Origin: Candidatus Zixiibacteriota bacterium
GTDB taxonomy: Bacteria; Zixibacteria; MSB-5A5; RBG-16-43-9
Direction of reading: 5' to 3'
Assembly: GCA_022865345.1 (NCBI GenBank)
Contig: JALHSU010000077.1
Coordinates: 1-45,906 of the forward strand
DNA length: 45,906 nt
Each line of letters begins with the position of its first letter. Within the stretch, counting starts at the first letter, position 1. The notes below the pieces were generated by a model, which was given only the letters and a program-made list of their open reading frames with translations, had not been told where the DNA came from and did not search any database. Shown here piece by piece: positions 8,206 to 16,142 of this stretch. A program made the position numbers and the translations under genes.

Positions 8206-8535
8206 ATGAGCGAGCCTGTTGAACTCACAGATGACAATTTCGAACAGGAGGTTTTGAAATCGGATTTGCCGGTTTTAGTGGATTTCTGGGCTACCTGGTG
8301 TGGTCCCTGCAGGATGGTTGGTCCAATCGTGGATGAACTGGCAAAGGAATATGCAGGTAAGCTAAAAGTGGGGAAACTGAATGTGGATAACAACGGAAAG
8401 ACCTCGATCAAATACGGGATAATGAGCATCCCCAGCCTGCTTTTCTTCAAAAAAGGTCAGGTGGTGGATCAAATGGTCGGTGCTGCTCCTAAGGGCAGCT
8501 TTGTAGAGAAATTGGACAAGATTTTAATAGATTGA
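8206..8535 (+). CDS. trxA: Thioredoxin
   Basis: 109 residues with the canonical WCGPCRM active site (about 31-37), DFWATWCGPC context and the cis-proline SIPS near residue 75. Length and motifs fit a housekeeping thioredoxin, a cytoplasmic dithiol-disulfide reductant. GTGAGGAGAGAAG upstream provides the ribosome site. It lies 30 bases after the first thioredoxin gene, and its stop overlaps the following zinc-ribbon gene. Which of the two copies is the main electron donor cannot be decided from sequence. Confidence 0.92.
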   Translation: MSEPVELTDDNFEQEVLKSDLPVLVDFWATWCGPCRMVGPIVDELAKEYAGKLKVGKLNVDNNGKTSIKYGIMSIPSLLFFKKGQVVDQMVGAAPKGSFVEKLDKILID

Positions 8536-8732
8536 CTAAAGTCGTTTTGGCGGGGTTAAAGAAAAAAGACAAAATCAAGAAAGAGGAAAAATCCTCAGAC
8601 CAAAAAAATTCTTTTGTTGAAATACTAAAAGAGGAACAGGAATGTCCCAATTGTCACTTTGCCAGACTTAAAAGGGTAGACGGCGACATATTCTGTCCAG
8701 TATGTGGGTACAGGCATAAAAGGTGCGGCTGA
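8532..8732 (+). CDS. Small zinc-ribbon protein
   Basis: 66 residues beginning at TTG 8532, which overlaps the trxA stop by four bases. A second TTG (8547) is an alternative start. The first half is a lysine-rich, probably disordered tail. The second half is a zinc ribbon with CPNC and CPVC knuckles 17 residues apart, followed by GYRHKRCG. Such ribbons bind nucleic acid or proteins. Nothing more specific can be claimed. The coupling to two thioredoxin genes suggests thiol or zinc homeostasis, but that is inference. It is last in the envelope/thioredoxin operon. Confidence 0.6.
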   Translation: MTKVVLAGLKKKDKIKKEEKSSDQKNSFVEILKEEQECPNCHFARLKRVDGDIFCPVCGYRHKRCG

Positions 8733-8780
8733 TAAGACAATTTAAAGAGAAGTTCTCTCTTTTTCAATCGAATCTGATTG

Positions 8781-8996
8781 GTAGGTCAGACATTCTTGTC
8801 TGACATCGTATGATGGAGAAGGTAGTCGCCCATCTGGGCGTATCAGCATTAGAGCGTTGTAACGCAGACATAAAGTCTGCGGCTAACCCTGTCCCTCCCC
8901 TAAAGGGAGGGACAGGGTTAGGTCATTGGCTATCTTTAAGATAAACGGTTAGATTAGATACAGATCTGATTGAACAGACAAGAATGTCTGTTCTAC
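8781..8996. repeat. Split BIME: arms 167 bases apart with other hairpins between
   Basis: The left arm GTAG + GTCAGACA/TGTCTGAC is at 8781-8804. The right arm GAACAGACA/TGTCTGTTC + TAC is at 8972-8996. In the intact copies (9527-9581, 25328-25382) the arms are about 7 bases apart. Here the linker holds CGCCCATCTGGGCG (from about 8827), CGCAGACA/GTCTGCG (about 8864-8882) and a 16-bp stem TAACCCTGTCCCTCCC / GGGAGGGACAGGGTTA (8884-8920). It fills the gap between the zinc-ribbon and OsmC genes. Confidence 0.7.
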
Positions 8997-9027
8997 CGTC
9001 TAACCAAATAGATAATAGAGGTGTAAT

Positions 9028-9441
9028 ATGTGGGCTAAGATAAAATGGTTGGGTAAACGCAGGTTTGAAGGGGAAACTGAATCCGGGCATAGGGTCAAAA
9101 TGGATATAGCCATCGAAAAAGGCGGGGAAAATACCGGACCTACTCCGATGGAGTTAGTGTTAACAGCTCTTGGTGCCTGCACCGGATTGGATGTGGTTCC
9201 GATTCTGGAAAAGAAAAGGGTCAAATTAGATGGCCTGGAGATAAAACTCGAAGCGGAAAGGGCGGATGAGCATCCCAGAGTTTTTAAAAAAATCAAAATC
9301 GAATATATTTTCCAGGGAAAAGACCTTAAAGATTCTGATCTGAAAAATGCAGTTGAGCTTTCTGCTGATAAATACTGCTCAGTAAGCTCAATGATAAGAA
9401 AAACAGCGGGACTGGATTATTCTTGGAAGGTTATATCCTGA
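9028..9441 (+). CDS. OsmC/Ohr-family protein
   Basis: 137 residues, normal for OsmC. Redox-active cysteines are C51 in LTALGACTGLDV and C117 in ADKYCSVSSM, matching the two-cysteine peroxidase centre of OsmC/Ohr proteins that reduce organic hydroperoxides or persulfides. The GPTPMELVL stretch before C51 is typical of the YhfA-like branch. There is no signal peptide. The ribosome site is weak (AGAGGTG at 9016-9022). It is flanked on both sides by BIME-like repeats, so it is probably its own transcription unit. The subtype substrate is not deducible. Confidence 0.9.
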   Translation: MWAKIKWLGKRRFEGETESGHRVKMDIAIEKGGENTGPTPMELVLTALGACTGLDVVPILEKKRVKLDGLEIKLEAERADEHPRVFKKIKIEYIFQGKDLKDSDLKNAVELSADKYCSVSSMIRKTAGLDYSWKVIS

Positions 9442-9456
9442 ACTTAGTTTCCTAAA

Positions 9457-9513
9457 GTAGCGGAAGGCTTTAGCCTTCCATCCATTTAATGGAAACCTGA
9501 AGGTTTCCGCTAC
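9457..9513. repeat. BIME-like paired palindrome, GCGGA class
   Basis: The outer stem is GTAGCGGAA / TTCCGCTAC. Arm 1 is GGAAGGCT, TT, AGCCTTCC and arm 2 is GGAAACCT, GA, AGGTTTCC. Arm 2 on the minus strand equals arm 1 apart from paired stem changes. A third small inverted repeat, TCCATTTAATGGA, lies between them. Degraded relatives are at 3410-3432 and 10611-10655. Confidence 0.85.
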
Positions 9514-9526
9514 AAAAAACATTTCG

Positions 9527-9581
9527 GTAGGTCAGACATTCCTGTCTGACCTGAATGAACAGACAAGAATGTCTGTTCTAC
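9527..9581. repeat. BIME-like paired palindrome, CAGACA class
   Basis: GTAG, then GTCAGACA, TTCC, TGTCTGAC, a short linker, then GAACAGACA, AGAA, TGTCTGTTC, ending CTAC. Arm 2 read from the minus strand matches arm 1 at the foot, CAGACA and loop. The two differing pairs (GT/AC against AA/TT) are compensated. The right arm supplies an ATG (9569) in frame with the downstream gene. Other copies: 8781-8996, 10737-10946, 20354-20411, 25328-25382, 26048-26097 and 27361-27480. Confidence 0.88.
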
Positions 9582-9622
9582 TAACACCAAAGTTTTCAGA
9601 ATATCTAAAAGGAAGGAATAAA

Positions 9623-10609
9623 ATGAGCACGGTCAGAGATAGAGATCTTCGCCTGTGGCTTCTGGATCGCAGAGATAGACTTAAGACTGCGACAGGAAGA
9701 TTCAAAGATAATGCACAAATCACCCATCTTTTAAAAGAGGTGGATTCAGCGCTTGAGCGTATAGATAACGGCTCTTATGGCCTGTGTGAGGTCTGTCATG
9801 AGCCGATTGAAGAAGAAGCGCTGATCACAGACCCTCTGATCCGGGTATGCCTTGACCACCTCACGCCTGCACAACAGCAGTCGTTGGAGCAGGATTTAAG
9901 CCAGGCTGCGAAAATCCAGGCGAAACTGCTGCCTAACAAAAATGTGAGCATCCCAGGCTGGGATATTTACTATCACTATGAGGCTGCAGGTCCGGTGAGC
10001 GGCGATTACTGTGACCTGGTGGAACTGGGAACAGATAATGAGGATCTATTGTTCGTCTTAGGTGATGTCTCTGGCAAAGGAGTAGCTGCATCTATGCTTA
10101 TGGCAAACCTGCATGCTATCTTTCATAGCCTGGTCTCTGTTGGTTTATCGATCACAGAGATGATGGAGAGAGCTAACCGGCTTTTCTGTGAGAGCACTAT
10201 GTCGACTGACTACGCCACTTTAGTCTGCGGTAAAATAGGTCAATCCGGCGAGATCGAAATCTGTAATGCCGGGCATTTTCCTCCTTTGCTCGTCAGGAAA
10301 GGTGAGATTTCCTATCTGGGTCCAACTGGCTTGCCACTTGGGATGTTCTGCAGCGGTGAGTATACTCTAAATAAACTTTGGCTCTCAGCCGGTGACAGTC
10401 TGTTACTTTACACGGACGGTCTCACAGAGGCACGTAACAAATTGGATTCGGAATACGGTGAGAAAAGGCTGGTCGAGCTGGTCAAGGGTTTTCCTGAACC
10501 TTCTGCCCAAATGCTCACTGAAGCCTGCCTCAAAGACCTGAGGAACTTTTTATCCGGAGCACCTAAGACAGACGATCTCACTATTATGGCGATCCGGCGA
10601 ACTATGTAA
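9623..10609 (+). CDS. DksA/TraR-type zinc finger fused to SpoIIE/RsbU-type PP2C phosphatase
   Basis: 328 residues. The N-terminal part (about 1-80) is a helical hairpin ending in a DksA/TraR-like finger with C55xxC58 and C76xxH79, the fourth usual Cys being His. The rest (about 90-328) is a PPM/SpoIIE phosphatase: AAKIQAKLLP, then SGDYCD with Asp128, LGDVSGKG with Asp148, YTDGLTEA and TDDLTIMAI supply the metal-binding acids. Such phosphatases activate sigma factors by dephosphorylating anti-anti-sigma partners, none of which lies nearby. AAGGAAGGA at 9609-9617 fixes the ATG. An in-frame ATG at 9569 lies inside a repeat and is rejected. The domain pairing is unusual. Confidence 0.88.
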   Translation: MSTVRDRDLRLWLLDRRDRLKTATGRFKDNAQITHLLKEVDSALERIDNGSYGLCEVCHEPIEEEALITDPLIRVCLDHLTPAQQQSLEQDLSQAAKIQAKLLPNKNVSIPGWDIYYHYEAAGPVSGDYCDLVELGTDNEDLLFVLGDVSGKGVAASMLMANLHAIFHSLVSVGLSITEMMERANRLFCESTMSTDYATLVCGKIGQSGEIEICNAGHFPPLLVRKGEISYLGPTGLPLGMFCSGEYTLNKLWLSAGDSLLLYTDGLTEARNKLDSEYGEKRLVELVKGFPEPSAQMLTEACLKDLRNFLSGAPKTDDLTIMAIRRTM

Positions 10610-10610
10610 A

Positions 10611-10725
10611 GGAAGGCTTTAGCCTTCCATTTATTTAATGGGAGCCTAAAGTCTACAATGAAAAAAAAAATCGCGTAGCTGAGCCTTTAGGGCTCAGGTA
10701 CGGAGGTTTAAAACCTCCGCTACGC
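10611..10725. repeat. Degraded and intact GCGGA-class elements
   Basis: GGAAGGCT/AGCCTTCC at 10611-10628 is the left arm of a GCGGA-class element whose right half is decayed. A complete element follows at 10673-10725: GCGTAG foot, CTGAGCC/GGGCTCAG, CGGAGGTTT/AAACCTCCG, CTACGC end. Both lie directly downstream of the phosphatase stop. Confidence 0.7.
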
Positions 10726-10753
10726 ATTATGTTCCGGTAGGGTCAGACATTCT

Positions 10754-10903
10754 GAGGCTGTTGCCAAGGTTTTTCAGGTGATTTTTTTTGTAGGGACAGG
10801 GCTTGTCCCTGTCCTAACCCTAAGACGGACAGCCACAAGGGCTGTCCCTACATTCACGCCTCCTTAATGAATATGGGTTTTCCAGGAATTGAGCAATAGC
10901 CTC
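10754..10903. mobile_element. MITE-like element with GAGGCT(A/G)TTGC terminal inverted repeats
   Basis: GAGGCTGTTGC at 10754-10764 is the inverse of GCAATAGCCTC at 10893-10903 with one mismatch. The 150-bp body has no gene and itself carries a complete BIME (10790-10851). It interrupts the hairpin loop of the 10737-10946 element, which shows it inserted. GAGGCT...TTGC ends resemble terminal repeats of some DDE insertion sequences (from memory, not checked). A target duplication is not clear. Confidence 0.6.
10790..10851. repeat. BIME-like paired palindrome, GGGACAG class
   Basis: The outer stem is GTAGGGACAG / CTGTCCCTAC. Arm 1 is GGACAGGG/CCCTGTCC and arm 2 is GGACAGCC/GGCTGTCC. Arm 2 read from the minus strand differs from arm 1 only where both sides of the stem have changed together. 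A single-unit relative is at 508-536. Confidence 0.85.
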
Positions 10904-11042
10904 TACCTGTCTGGCTTGAGCGAACAGGCAAGGATGCCTGTTCCACCGGTTTTGCAGGAAAATTGGAGTATAAAGCTTTAGCTTTATAAAGGTAAAGCTG
11001 AAGTCTCAAGACCTTGACGGCTTTACACTTCAGAAATCAGGC

Positions 11043-12812
11043 TTACACCTTTTTTAGAGCAAAGCTGAACTCGCTTCCTTTCCCTTCCTGACTTTTCACC
11101 TCAACTTTTCCGCCATGGGCTTCGATTATATGTTTGACTATGGAAAGCCCAAGCCCGGTTCCTCCTGATTCCCGGGAACGTCCTTTATCTACCCGGTAAA
11201 ACCTTTCAAAAATGCGGGGCAGGTCTTTCTGGGGAATTCCGATTCCGTTGTCGATTACCGCAATCTCGACAGATTCCCCTTTATCTTTCGCTTCAATCCT
11301 TATCTTCCCTTTTTCAGGAGTATATTTGATGGCATTATCCACTAAGTTGGTCAAAGCCTGGGTTATCCAATGTCTGTCTGCCAAGACTTTCAGATCAGGT
11401 GATGGAAGGCTGGCTTCCAGAATTTGCGATTTCTCCTCAGATGAGCTTTTGAGAGTTGAGAAAACCTCATCCAAAAGCTCCCTTACAAGGAAAGGTTCAA
11501 TTTTGAGGAGGAAGTCTTTTGATTCAATTCGGGAAAGCTGAAGAAGGTCGGTCACGATTTTATTCATCCTGTCAGCATGCTGGGAGATTATGGATAGAAA
11601 TTGTAGAGATTTTTCAGGGTCGTTAATGGCACCATCTCTCAAAGCTTCCACAAACCCTTTGATGGAAGTCAATGGAGTTCTCAACTCGTGCGAGACATTT
11701 GCCACGAAATCCTTGCGAACCCGCTCTGTTTTCTTGAGTTCGGTGATGTCGTGAAAAACAAAAAGCAGAAAGATGGAGCCTTTTCTTTTCTGCTCCACCA
11801 GTGCGGACTGCACCATAAAATCTTTTTCTTCCGGATGAAAAAAAGAGACTTCTTTTCTTTTCTCCTTGGGGTTTGTCAGAACCTCCTGAATGAATTGATT
11901 AAGTTCCGGATTACGAATTACCTCATAATATGGCTTTCCATAAGTTGCGGAACCCAGATTAAACACCTGACTCAAATTCTTGTTAACTAAAAGAACTCTT
12001 CCAGAAGAGTCCACAGCCAGAACCCCTTCCACCATGCTGGAGAGAATCGAGTCGAGCTGGGATTTTTCCTCACCTATCTGAGCGATCTTCTGTGAAAGCT
12101 CGTCAGACATCTGGTTCAGGATTTCGCCTAACTCTCCAATTTCATCTCTGGTTTTTATCTTTATCCTCTGGGTAAAATCTCCTTTGGACAGCAACTTGCC
12201 TATCTGCATCATCTGGCGCAGGGGTTTGGATACCCGGTTAGCAAACCCGAGGCTCAAGACCAGCGAAAATATGAAGGCTGCAACCAGTCCTAAGAGCACG
12301 ATATTAAATATCCTATTCTGCTGATGTCTCAGCTCGGTCAATGGAAGGGCTAAGCGCGCCACGCCTATTATCTCGCCCTGAAGTTTAATGGGAGAAGCTA
12401 TATAAAGCATCTCCTCCTTTACGGTATAACTATAGCGAATACTCTTTCCAGGCTTATCCTGCAGGGCTGAAGCTACCTCAGGCCTGTTTCTGTGATTCTC
12501 CATACGAAAAAGTGCCTCGCCGCTCTCATACGAATCACCCAGGACCTTACCTTGTTTGTCGATGATGGTAATCCTGCCCTGAATATCTCTGCTGAGCTCA
12601 TCAGTCAAACTATCGATTGTGGCAAGGCTTAAACTGTCACTCAAGGAAGTAGAGAAGATAATAGACAAAAGGTGAGTTTGAGAAAACATACTCTGCTCGA
12701 GTTGAGTCAGGGAGCGTTTTCTCTCAGAAGATGAAATCAAAACACCGGCTAAGGAGAGACCTAATAAACTGACCAGAAGATAAGTCAAAAATAATTTAAG
12801 CTGCATCCTCAT
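11043..12812 (-). CDS. PhoR-type membrane sensor histidine kinase
   Basis: 589 residues. TM1 is about 7-27, a periplasmic sensor region about 28-165 (LSRDIQGRITIIDKQGKVL, single-Cache/PAS-like), TM2 about 168-190 and HAMP about 190-243. A PAS domain covers about 250-355. HisKA has the phospho-acceptor H375 in ANVSHELRTPL, and HATPase_c (about 475-588) has N (LVDNAIKYTP), G1 (DNGIGIP) and G2 (GGTGLGLSI) boxes. It autophosphorylates and passes phosphate to the response regulator encoded 17 bases upstream. The layout matches PhoR. Phosphate sensing is not proved, since the PiT genes lie 28 kb away. Confidence 0.93.
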   Translation of the reverse strand: MRMQLKLFLTYLLVSLLGLSLAGVLISSSERKRSLTQLEQSMFSQTHLLSIIFSTSLSDSLSLATIDSLTDELSRDIQGRITIIDKQGKVLGDSYESGEALFRMENHRNRPEVASALQDKPGKSIRYSYTVKEEMLYIASPIKLQGEIIGVARLALPLTELRHQQNRIFNIVLLGLVAAFIFSLVLSLGFANRVSKPLRQMMQIGKLLSKGDFTQRIKIKTRDEIGELGEILNQMSDELSQKIAQIGEEKSQLDSILSSMVEGVLAVDSSGRVLLVNKNLSQVFNLGSATYGKPYYEVIRNPELNQFIQEVLTNPKEKRKEVSFFHPEEKDFMVQSALVEQKRKGSIFLLFVFHDITELKKTERVRKDFVANVSHELRTPLTSIKGFVEALRDGAINDPEKSLQFLSIISQHADRMNKIVTDLLQLSRIESKDFLLKIEPFLVRELLDEVFSTLKSSSEEKSQILEASLPSPDLKVLADRHWITQALTNLVDNAIKYTPEKGKIRIEAKDKGESVEIAVIDNGIGIPQKDLPRIFERFYRVDKGRSRESGGTGLGLSIVKHIIEAHGGKVEVKSQEGKGSEFSFALKKV

Positions 12813-12829
12813 ATAAAAAAAACTGAGAC

Positions 12830-13522
12830 TTATTCGGGTAAAATCTCTTTAAGTCTGTAACCCAGATTCTTGACAGTTTGAATGTTCTGGGATAAAAGGG
12901 GAATTTTCTCCCTTAATCTTCGGATATGGACATCCACAGTGCGCATCCCTCCATAATAATCGTACCCCCAAACCTGGTCCATCAGGTAATCCCGGCTTAA
13001 AACCCTTCCCTTGTTTCGCAGTAAACATTCGAGCAGGGCAAACTCCTTTGAAGTCAGTTGAAATGCCTTTCTATCCAGAGTAACCTCATGTTTGAATGGA
13101 TCCAGAACCAGATTACTATAACGATAGATTTTCTCCTTTTCAGTTTTTTTCTCAATTCTCCTAAGCAGGGCTTTAATTCTGGCAACCAGCTCTCTGGGGC
13201 TGAAAGGCTTGGTTAGGTAATCATCCGCTCCTATTTCCAGGCCAACGATCTTATCTGTCTCCTCTCCCTTGGCGGTCAGCATTATCACAGGAGTAGAGGA
13301 GGTTTTTGGATCTGCTCTTAACTCTTTACAGACCTCCAGTCCATCTATTTCCGGAAGCATTATATCCAGTATAACCAGGTCGAAATTTTCAGCTTTAGCT
13401 TTTTTAAGACCTGAAAAGCCATCTGCAGCATCTTTCAGGACAAAATTTTCCTTTTCCAGATAATGTCTGACCAATTCGACGATATCCTTGTCATCCTCAA
13501 TTATCAAGATCTTTCTGGACAT
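12830..13522 (-). CDS. OmpR/PhoB-family response regulator
   Basis: 230 residues. The receiver domain (about 1-120) has acidic pocket D10/D11, phospho-acceptor D53 (VILDIMLPE) and K105 (LTKPFSPRE). A winged-helix DNA-binding domain (about 135-228) contains LTSKEFALLECLLRNKGRV and the conserved VWGYDY and RTVDVHIRRLREK. It is the partner of the kinase gene immediately downstream and is the first gene of the pair. It resembles PhoB most closely, but the OmpR family is large, so I leave out the symbol. A TATAAT box lies about 27 bases upstream of the start. Confidence 0.94.
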   Translation of the reverse strand: MSRKILIIEDDKDIVELVRHYLEKENFVLKDAADGFSGLKKAKAENFDLVILDIMLPEIDGLEVCKELRADPKTSSTPVIMLTAKGEETDKIVGLEIGADDYLTKPFSPRELVARIKALLRRIEKKTEKEKIYRYSNLVLDPFKHEVTLDRKAFQLTSKEFALLECLLRNKGRVLSRDYLMDQVWGYDYYGGMRTVDVHIRRLREKIPLLSQNIQTVKNLGYRLKEILPE

Positions 13523-13548
13523 TGATTTCCTCTGAAAAAATCAGGGAT

Positions 13549-13554
13549 ATTATA
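13549..13554 (-). promoter_or_regulatory. -10 box of the response-regulator operon
   Basis: A perfect TATAAT on the minus strand lies 27 bases before the ATG at 13522. The -35 is weak (TTTGCT, 18 bases further upstream), as is usual for activator-assisted promoters. No direct-repeat PHO box was recognised. Confidence 0.4.
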
Positions 13555-13600
13555 ATTCTAATTTTGCTATCAAGCAAATGAAATTTTAATTCGGAGCAGC

Positions 13601-13686
13601 GTAGGGGCGTTCAAATGAACGCCCCTGACTTATACATTTGCCTGAGTATCACTATTCTGTAGGATCAGTTCATGAACTGACCCTAC
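13601..13686. repeat. Two REP-like palindromes between the two signalling operons
   Basis: GGGGCGTTCA, AA, TGAACGCCCC after a GTAG foot (13601-13625). Then GTAGG-TCAGTTCA / TGAACTGA-CCTAC (13659-13686), complete with GTAG and CTAC. The two share the TTCA...TGAA loop end, as expected of related units. No gene is visible in 13523-13781. Confidence 0.7.
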
Positions 13687-13781
13687 ATCAATAGATATAT
13701 AGAAACCAAAAAACTTTAGCTGGGAGAAAAGTGTGAATAGAGCAAACACGCAAGGTCTACCCCTGCTGATTAATGTTCCCG

Positions 13782-16124
13782 TCAGATCCTGAAGGTGCGG
13801 GTGACGACAAAAGAGGAAAGGAATTCTTTTAGCTGGGCTTCCATCTCAGAGGCATTCTGGTATCTACCCTCCGGAACTTTTTCCAGGGCTTTGCCTACAA
13901 TTCGGTCAAAAAGTGTCGGAGTTTTCTCATTTATGGCTGAGGGCATTAAAGGCTGGTCATTCAATATGCTGTAGATTAAAGCGCTGATGGTTTCGCCTTT
14001 AAAGGGCTTTTGCCCGGTCAAAATCTCGTACAGGACTACTCCAAGAGAAAAGATATCCGATCTTCTGTCAGCAGTCTTCCCCTGGAGAATCTCTGGAGCA
14101 ATATAGCTGGGGGTTCCCATGGCTATTCCGGTCTGGGTCATAGTTGCAGAGCCGCCTAACCTGGCGATTCCGAAGTCCATCACTTTTATATCGAAATTAT
14201 CCAGAATCATTATATTGGCCGGCTTGATATCCCGGTGGATTATCCCTTTCTCATGGGCATAACTCAAAGCCAGGCAGGTCTGGATCATAATCTTAGCCAC
14301 GATCTTGTAATTCAGGTCTGATTTCTTCTGGATCATCTTATCCAGAGTATACCCCTGCAGGTATTCCATAGCAATATAGTAAAGGTCTCCTTCCTGTCCC
14401 ACATCGTAAATGGTGACAATATTCGGATGAGAGAGCCTGCCTGCAGCCTGAGCCTCTTTGACTAACCGGTCTACCAGCTCAGCCATCTCCTCAGGGGAAG
14501 CCAGGGTATCTAATCTGATAGTCTTTAAAGCCACCAGACGGTCAATGGCCGGGTCCACCCCTTTGTACACCGTGCCCATTGCACCCCTGCCTATTATCTC
14601 CTGAACCTGATACCGGCCGAACTGACTAACCGAAATATGCGAAGTGCTTTTCTCAACTTTAGGGGTAGAGGTCTCTTCTAACGGTTTAGGAACAGGAGTA
14701 GAAGGAAAAGGAGTAGGTGTCCTCTCTTTAGTTTCTTCCTTTAGCCCCAGCCGCATTGTCTTTTCCGGCTCAGGTTCTGTCGGGATAAACCTTTCCTTTA
14801 TCTCATTCGGTTCCCTGGTCTCCTCCTCCTCTCTCATCTTTGGAGCTGAAGTTTTTTGCGATTTTATACCAGGAGAGACTAATAGGAAAAGTATAAGCTC
14901 CAAAAGCGGGTAAAACGGTTTGGTGATTATGTGAAAAGAGGAAAAAAGAATAAAGCTCAGATTCAGTATCACAAAAAGGAACACGAAGAGTATGATCAGC
15001 CTCTGAACCAGATTGACATTGGGTAAAACAAAAGCACAGAAGCTCCCGATTAAGATCAGAACTAAAAAATCAAGGATCGAAAGGAAGCCGGAAATTTTCA
15101 AAAAGTTCTTATGAATGATATTCTCCACCACGCAAGCGGTTTTCTCTATAGAGGGGAAGCGTGAAGAGACTGGGGTATTTACCTGGGAGATGGAAAGGTC
15201 AGTTAAACCCACCAGAACGATCTTCCGGAAGAAAAGATCCGGGCTAAACGAGCCATCTAAAAGAGAAGATGCGGGATAATACTTGAAAGAGCCTTTTGGA
15301 CCATCGTAGTTAATTAAAAATCTCCACTGGTTATCCGTGGGGATAAAAGTGTCCTTCAAATAGATCTTTCCGCCCGGCTCGATTTTTAAATCCTCCATAT
15401 TCAGATTTAAATATCTGCGGGCTATCTGCAAGCAGACCGAGGGGTAGTAATTGTCATCATAAGCCACAATCATCGATTCATGCCGGACCTTTTTGTCCAG
15501 ATCGCGAACCTGATTAACATATCCTAAGGCACATGCTGCTTCAGCCAAGGTCTGACCTGGATAGTAAACCTCCTTGGCTTTATAAGGCAGGTCGTAGCTA
15601 AGCTCCTCTCTATCCTGGATATTCTTTAGAGCAGAGCTTAACAGGATATCCGGATACCGAGTAGGAGTCAAACCTACCTCCGCAAAGTTGAAGTATAAAG
15701 GCAGGATGACGTTGCCGGCTTTTCGTATCGCCCCTGAAAGGAGGTCAGTTCTACCTGAAGTATCCTCAACTACGTCAGGAGGCAGGTAGAAATCCAGATA
15801 GATGACCTTGGGATTAGCTGAGGATAATTTTTCAACCAGGGTTGCCAGTTTGTCTCTGGACCAGGGCCAGCGGCCATACTGGTCTAGACTTTTGCGGTCC
15901 AGAGCTAAGATAACCAGCTCATTTCCGGTTTCAATTTTTCCCCTGAATTTATAGCCTAAATCCTGAAATTTGAGGTTAAACTTTTCCAGCCAGCTCTGCT
16001 GGTCCAGATATAACACCATTACTAAAAAGGTTATCAGAATGTAAAGGATGACCCCGGAAAACCTTCTGGTCCAATCCGAAAAAGCGCTTTTTGTATTTAA
16101 TTGAAACAGGTCTCTAAGCCCCAT
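13782..16124 (-). CDS. CHASE2-domain transmembrane serine/threonine protein kinase
   Basis: 780 residues. TM1 (about 24-41), an extracytoplasmic CHASE2 sensor (about 45-340, with VILALDRKSLDQYGRWPWSR and VIYLDFYL), three TMs (about 345-420), a Pro/Thr/Glu-rich linker (about 425-500), then a PknB/Hanks-type kinase (about 502-770). The kinase has glycine loop GRGAMGTVYKG, Lys534 (VALKTI), HRDIKPAN (H630) and DFG 650-652, so it should be active. CHASE2 is more familiar on adenylate cyclases and histidine kinases. It is last in an operon with an FHA protein and a phosphoesterase, implying a phospho-Thr signalling module. The stimulus is unknown. Confidence 0.93.
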   Translation of the reverse strand: MGLRDLFQLNTKSAFSDWTRRFSGVILYILITFLVMVLYLDQQSWLEKFNLKFQDLGYKFRGKIETGNELVILALDRKSLDQYGRWPWSRDKLATLVEKLSSANPKVIYLDFYLPPDVVEDTSGRTDLLSGAIRKAGNVILPLYFNFAEVGLTPTRYPDILLSSALKNIQDREELSYDLPYKAKEVYYPGQTLAEAACALGYVNQVRDLDKKVRHESMIVAYDDNYYPSVCLQIARRYLNLNMEDLKIEPGGKIYLKDTFIPTDNQWRFLINYDGPKGSFKYYPASSLLDGSFSPDLFFRKIVLVGLTDLSISQVNTPVSSRFPSIEKTACVVENIIHKNFLKISGFLSILDFLVLILIGSFCAFVLPNVNLVQRLIILFVFLFVILNLSFILFSSFHIITKPFYPLLELILFLLVSPGIKSQKTSAPKMREEEETREPNEIKERFIPTEPEPEKTMRLGLKEETKERTPTPFPSTPVPKPLEETSTPKVEKSTSHISVSQFGRYQVQEIIGRGAMGTVYKGVDPAIDRLVALKTIRLDTLASPEEMAELVDRLVKEAQAAGRLSHPNIVTIYDVGQEGDLYYIAMEYLQGYTLDKMIQKKSDLNYKIVAKIMIQTCLALSYAHEKGIIHRDIKPANIMILDNFDIKVMDFGIARLGGSATMTQTGIAMGTPSYIAPEILQGKTADRRSDIFSLGVVLYEILTGQKPFKGETISALIYSILNDQPLMPSAINEKTPTLFDRIVGKALEKVPEGRYQNASEMEAQLKEFLSSFVVTRTFRI

Positions 16125-16142
16125 TTTGAACCCCTTTTCAGC

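Larger units (their letters stand above)
10737..10946. repeat. CAGACA-class BIME interrupted by a 150-bp MITE-like insertion in its first hairpin loop
   Basis: The left half-arm GTAGGGTCAGACATTC (10737-10752) resumes as CCTGTCTGGC at 10906-10915, followed by arm 2, GAACAGGCA/TGCCTGTTC and CCAC (10922-10946). Removing 10753-10905 restores a normal hairpin. This is the clearest nested element in the window. Confidence 0.75.
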
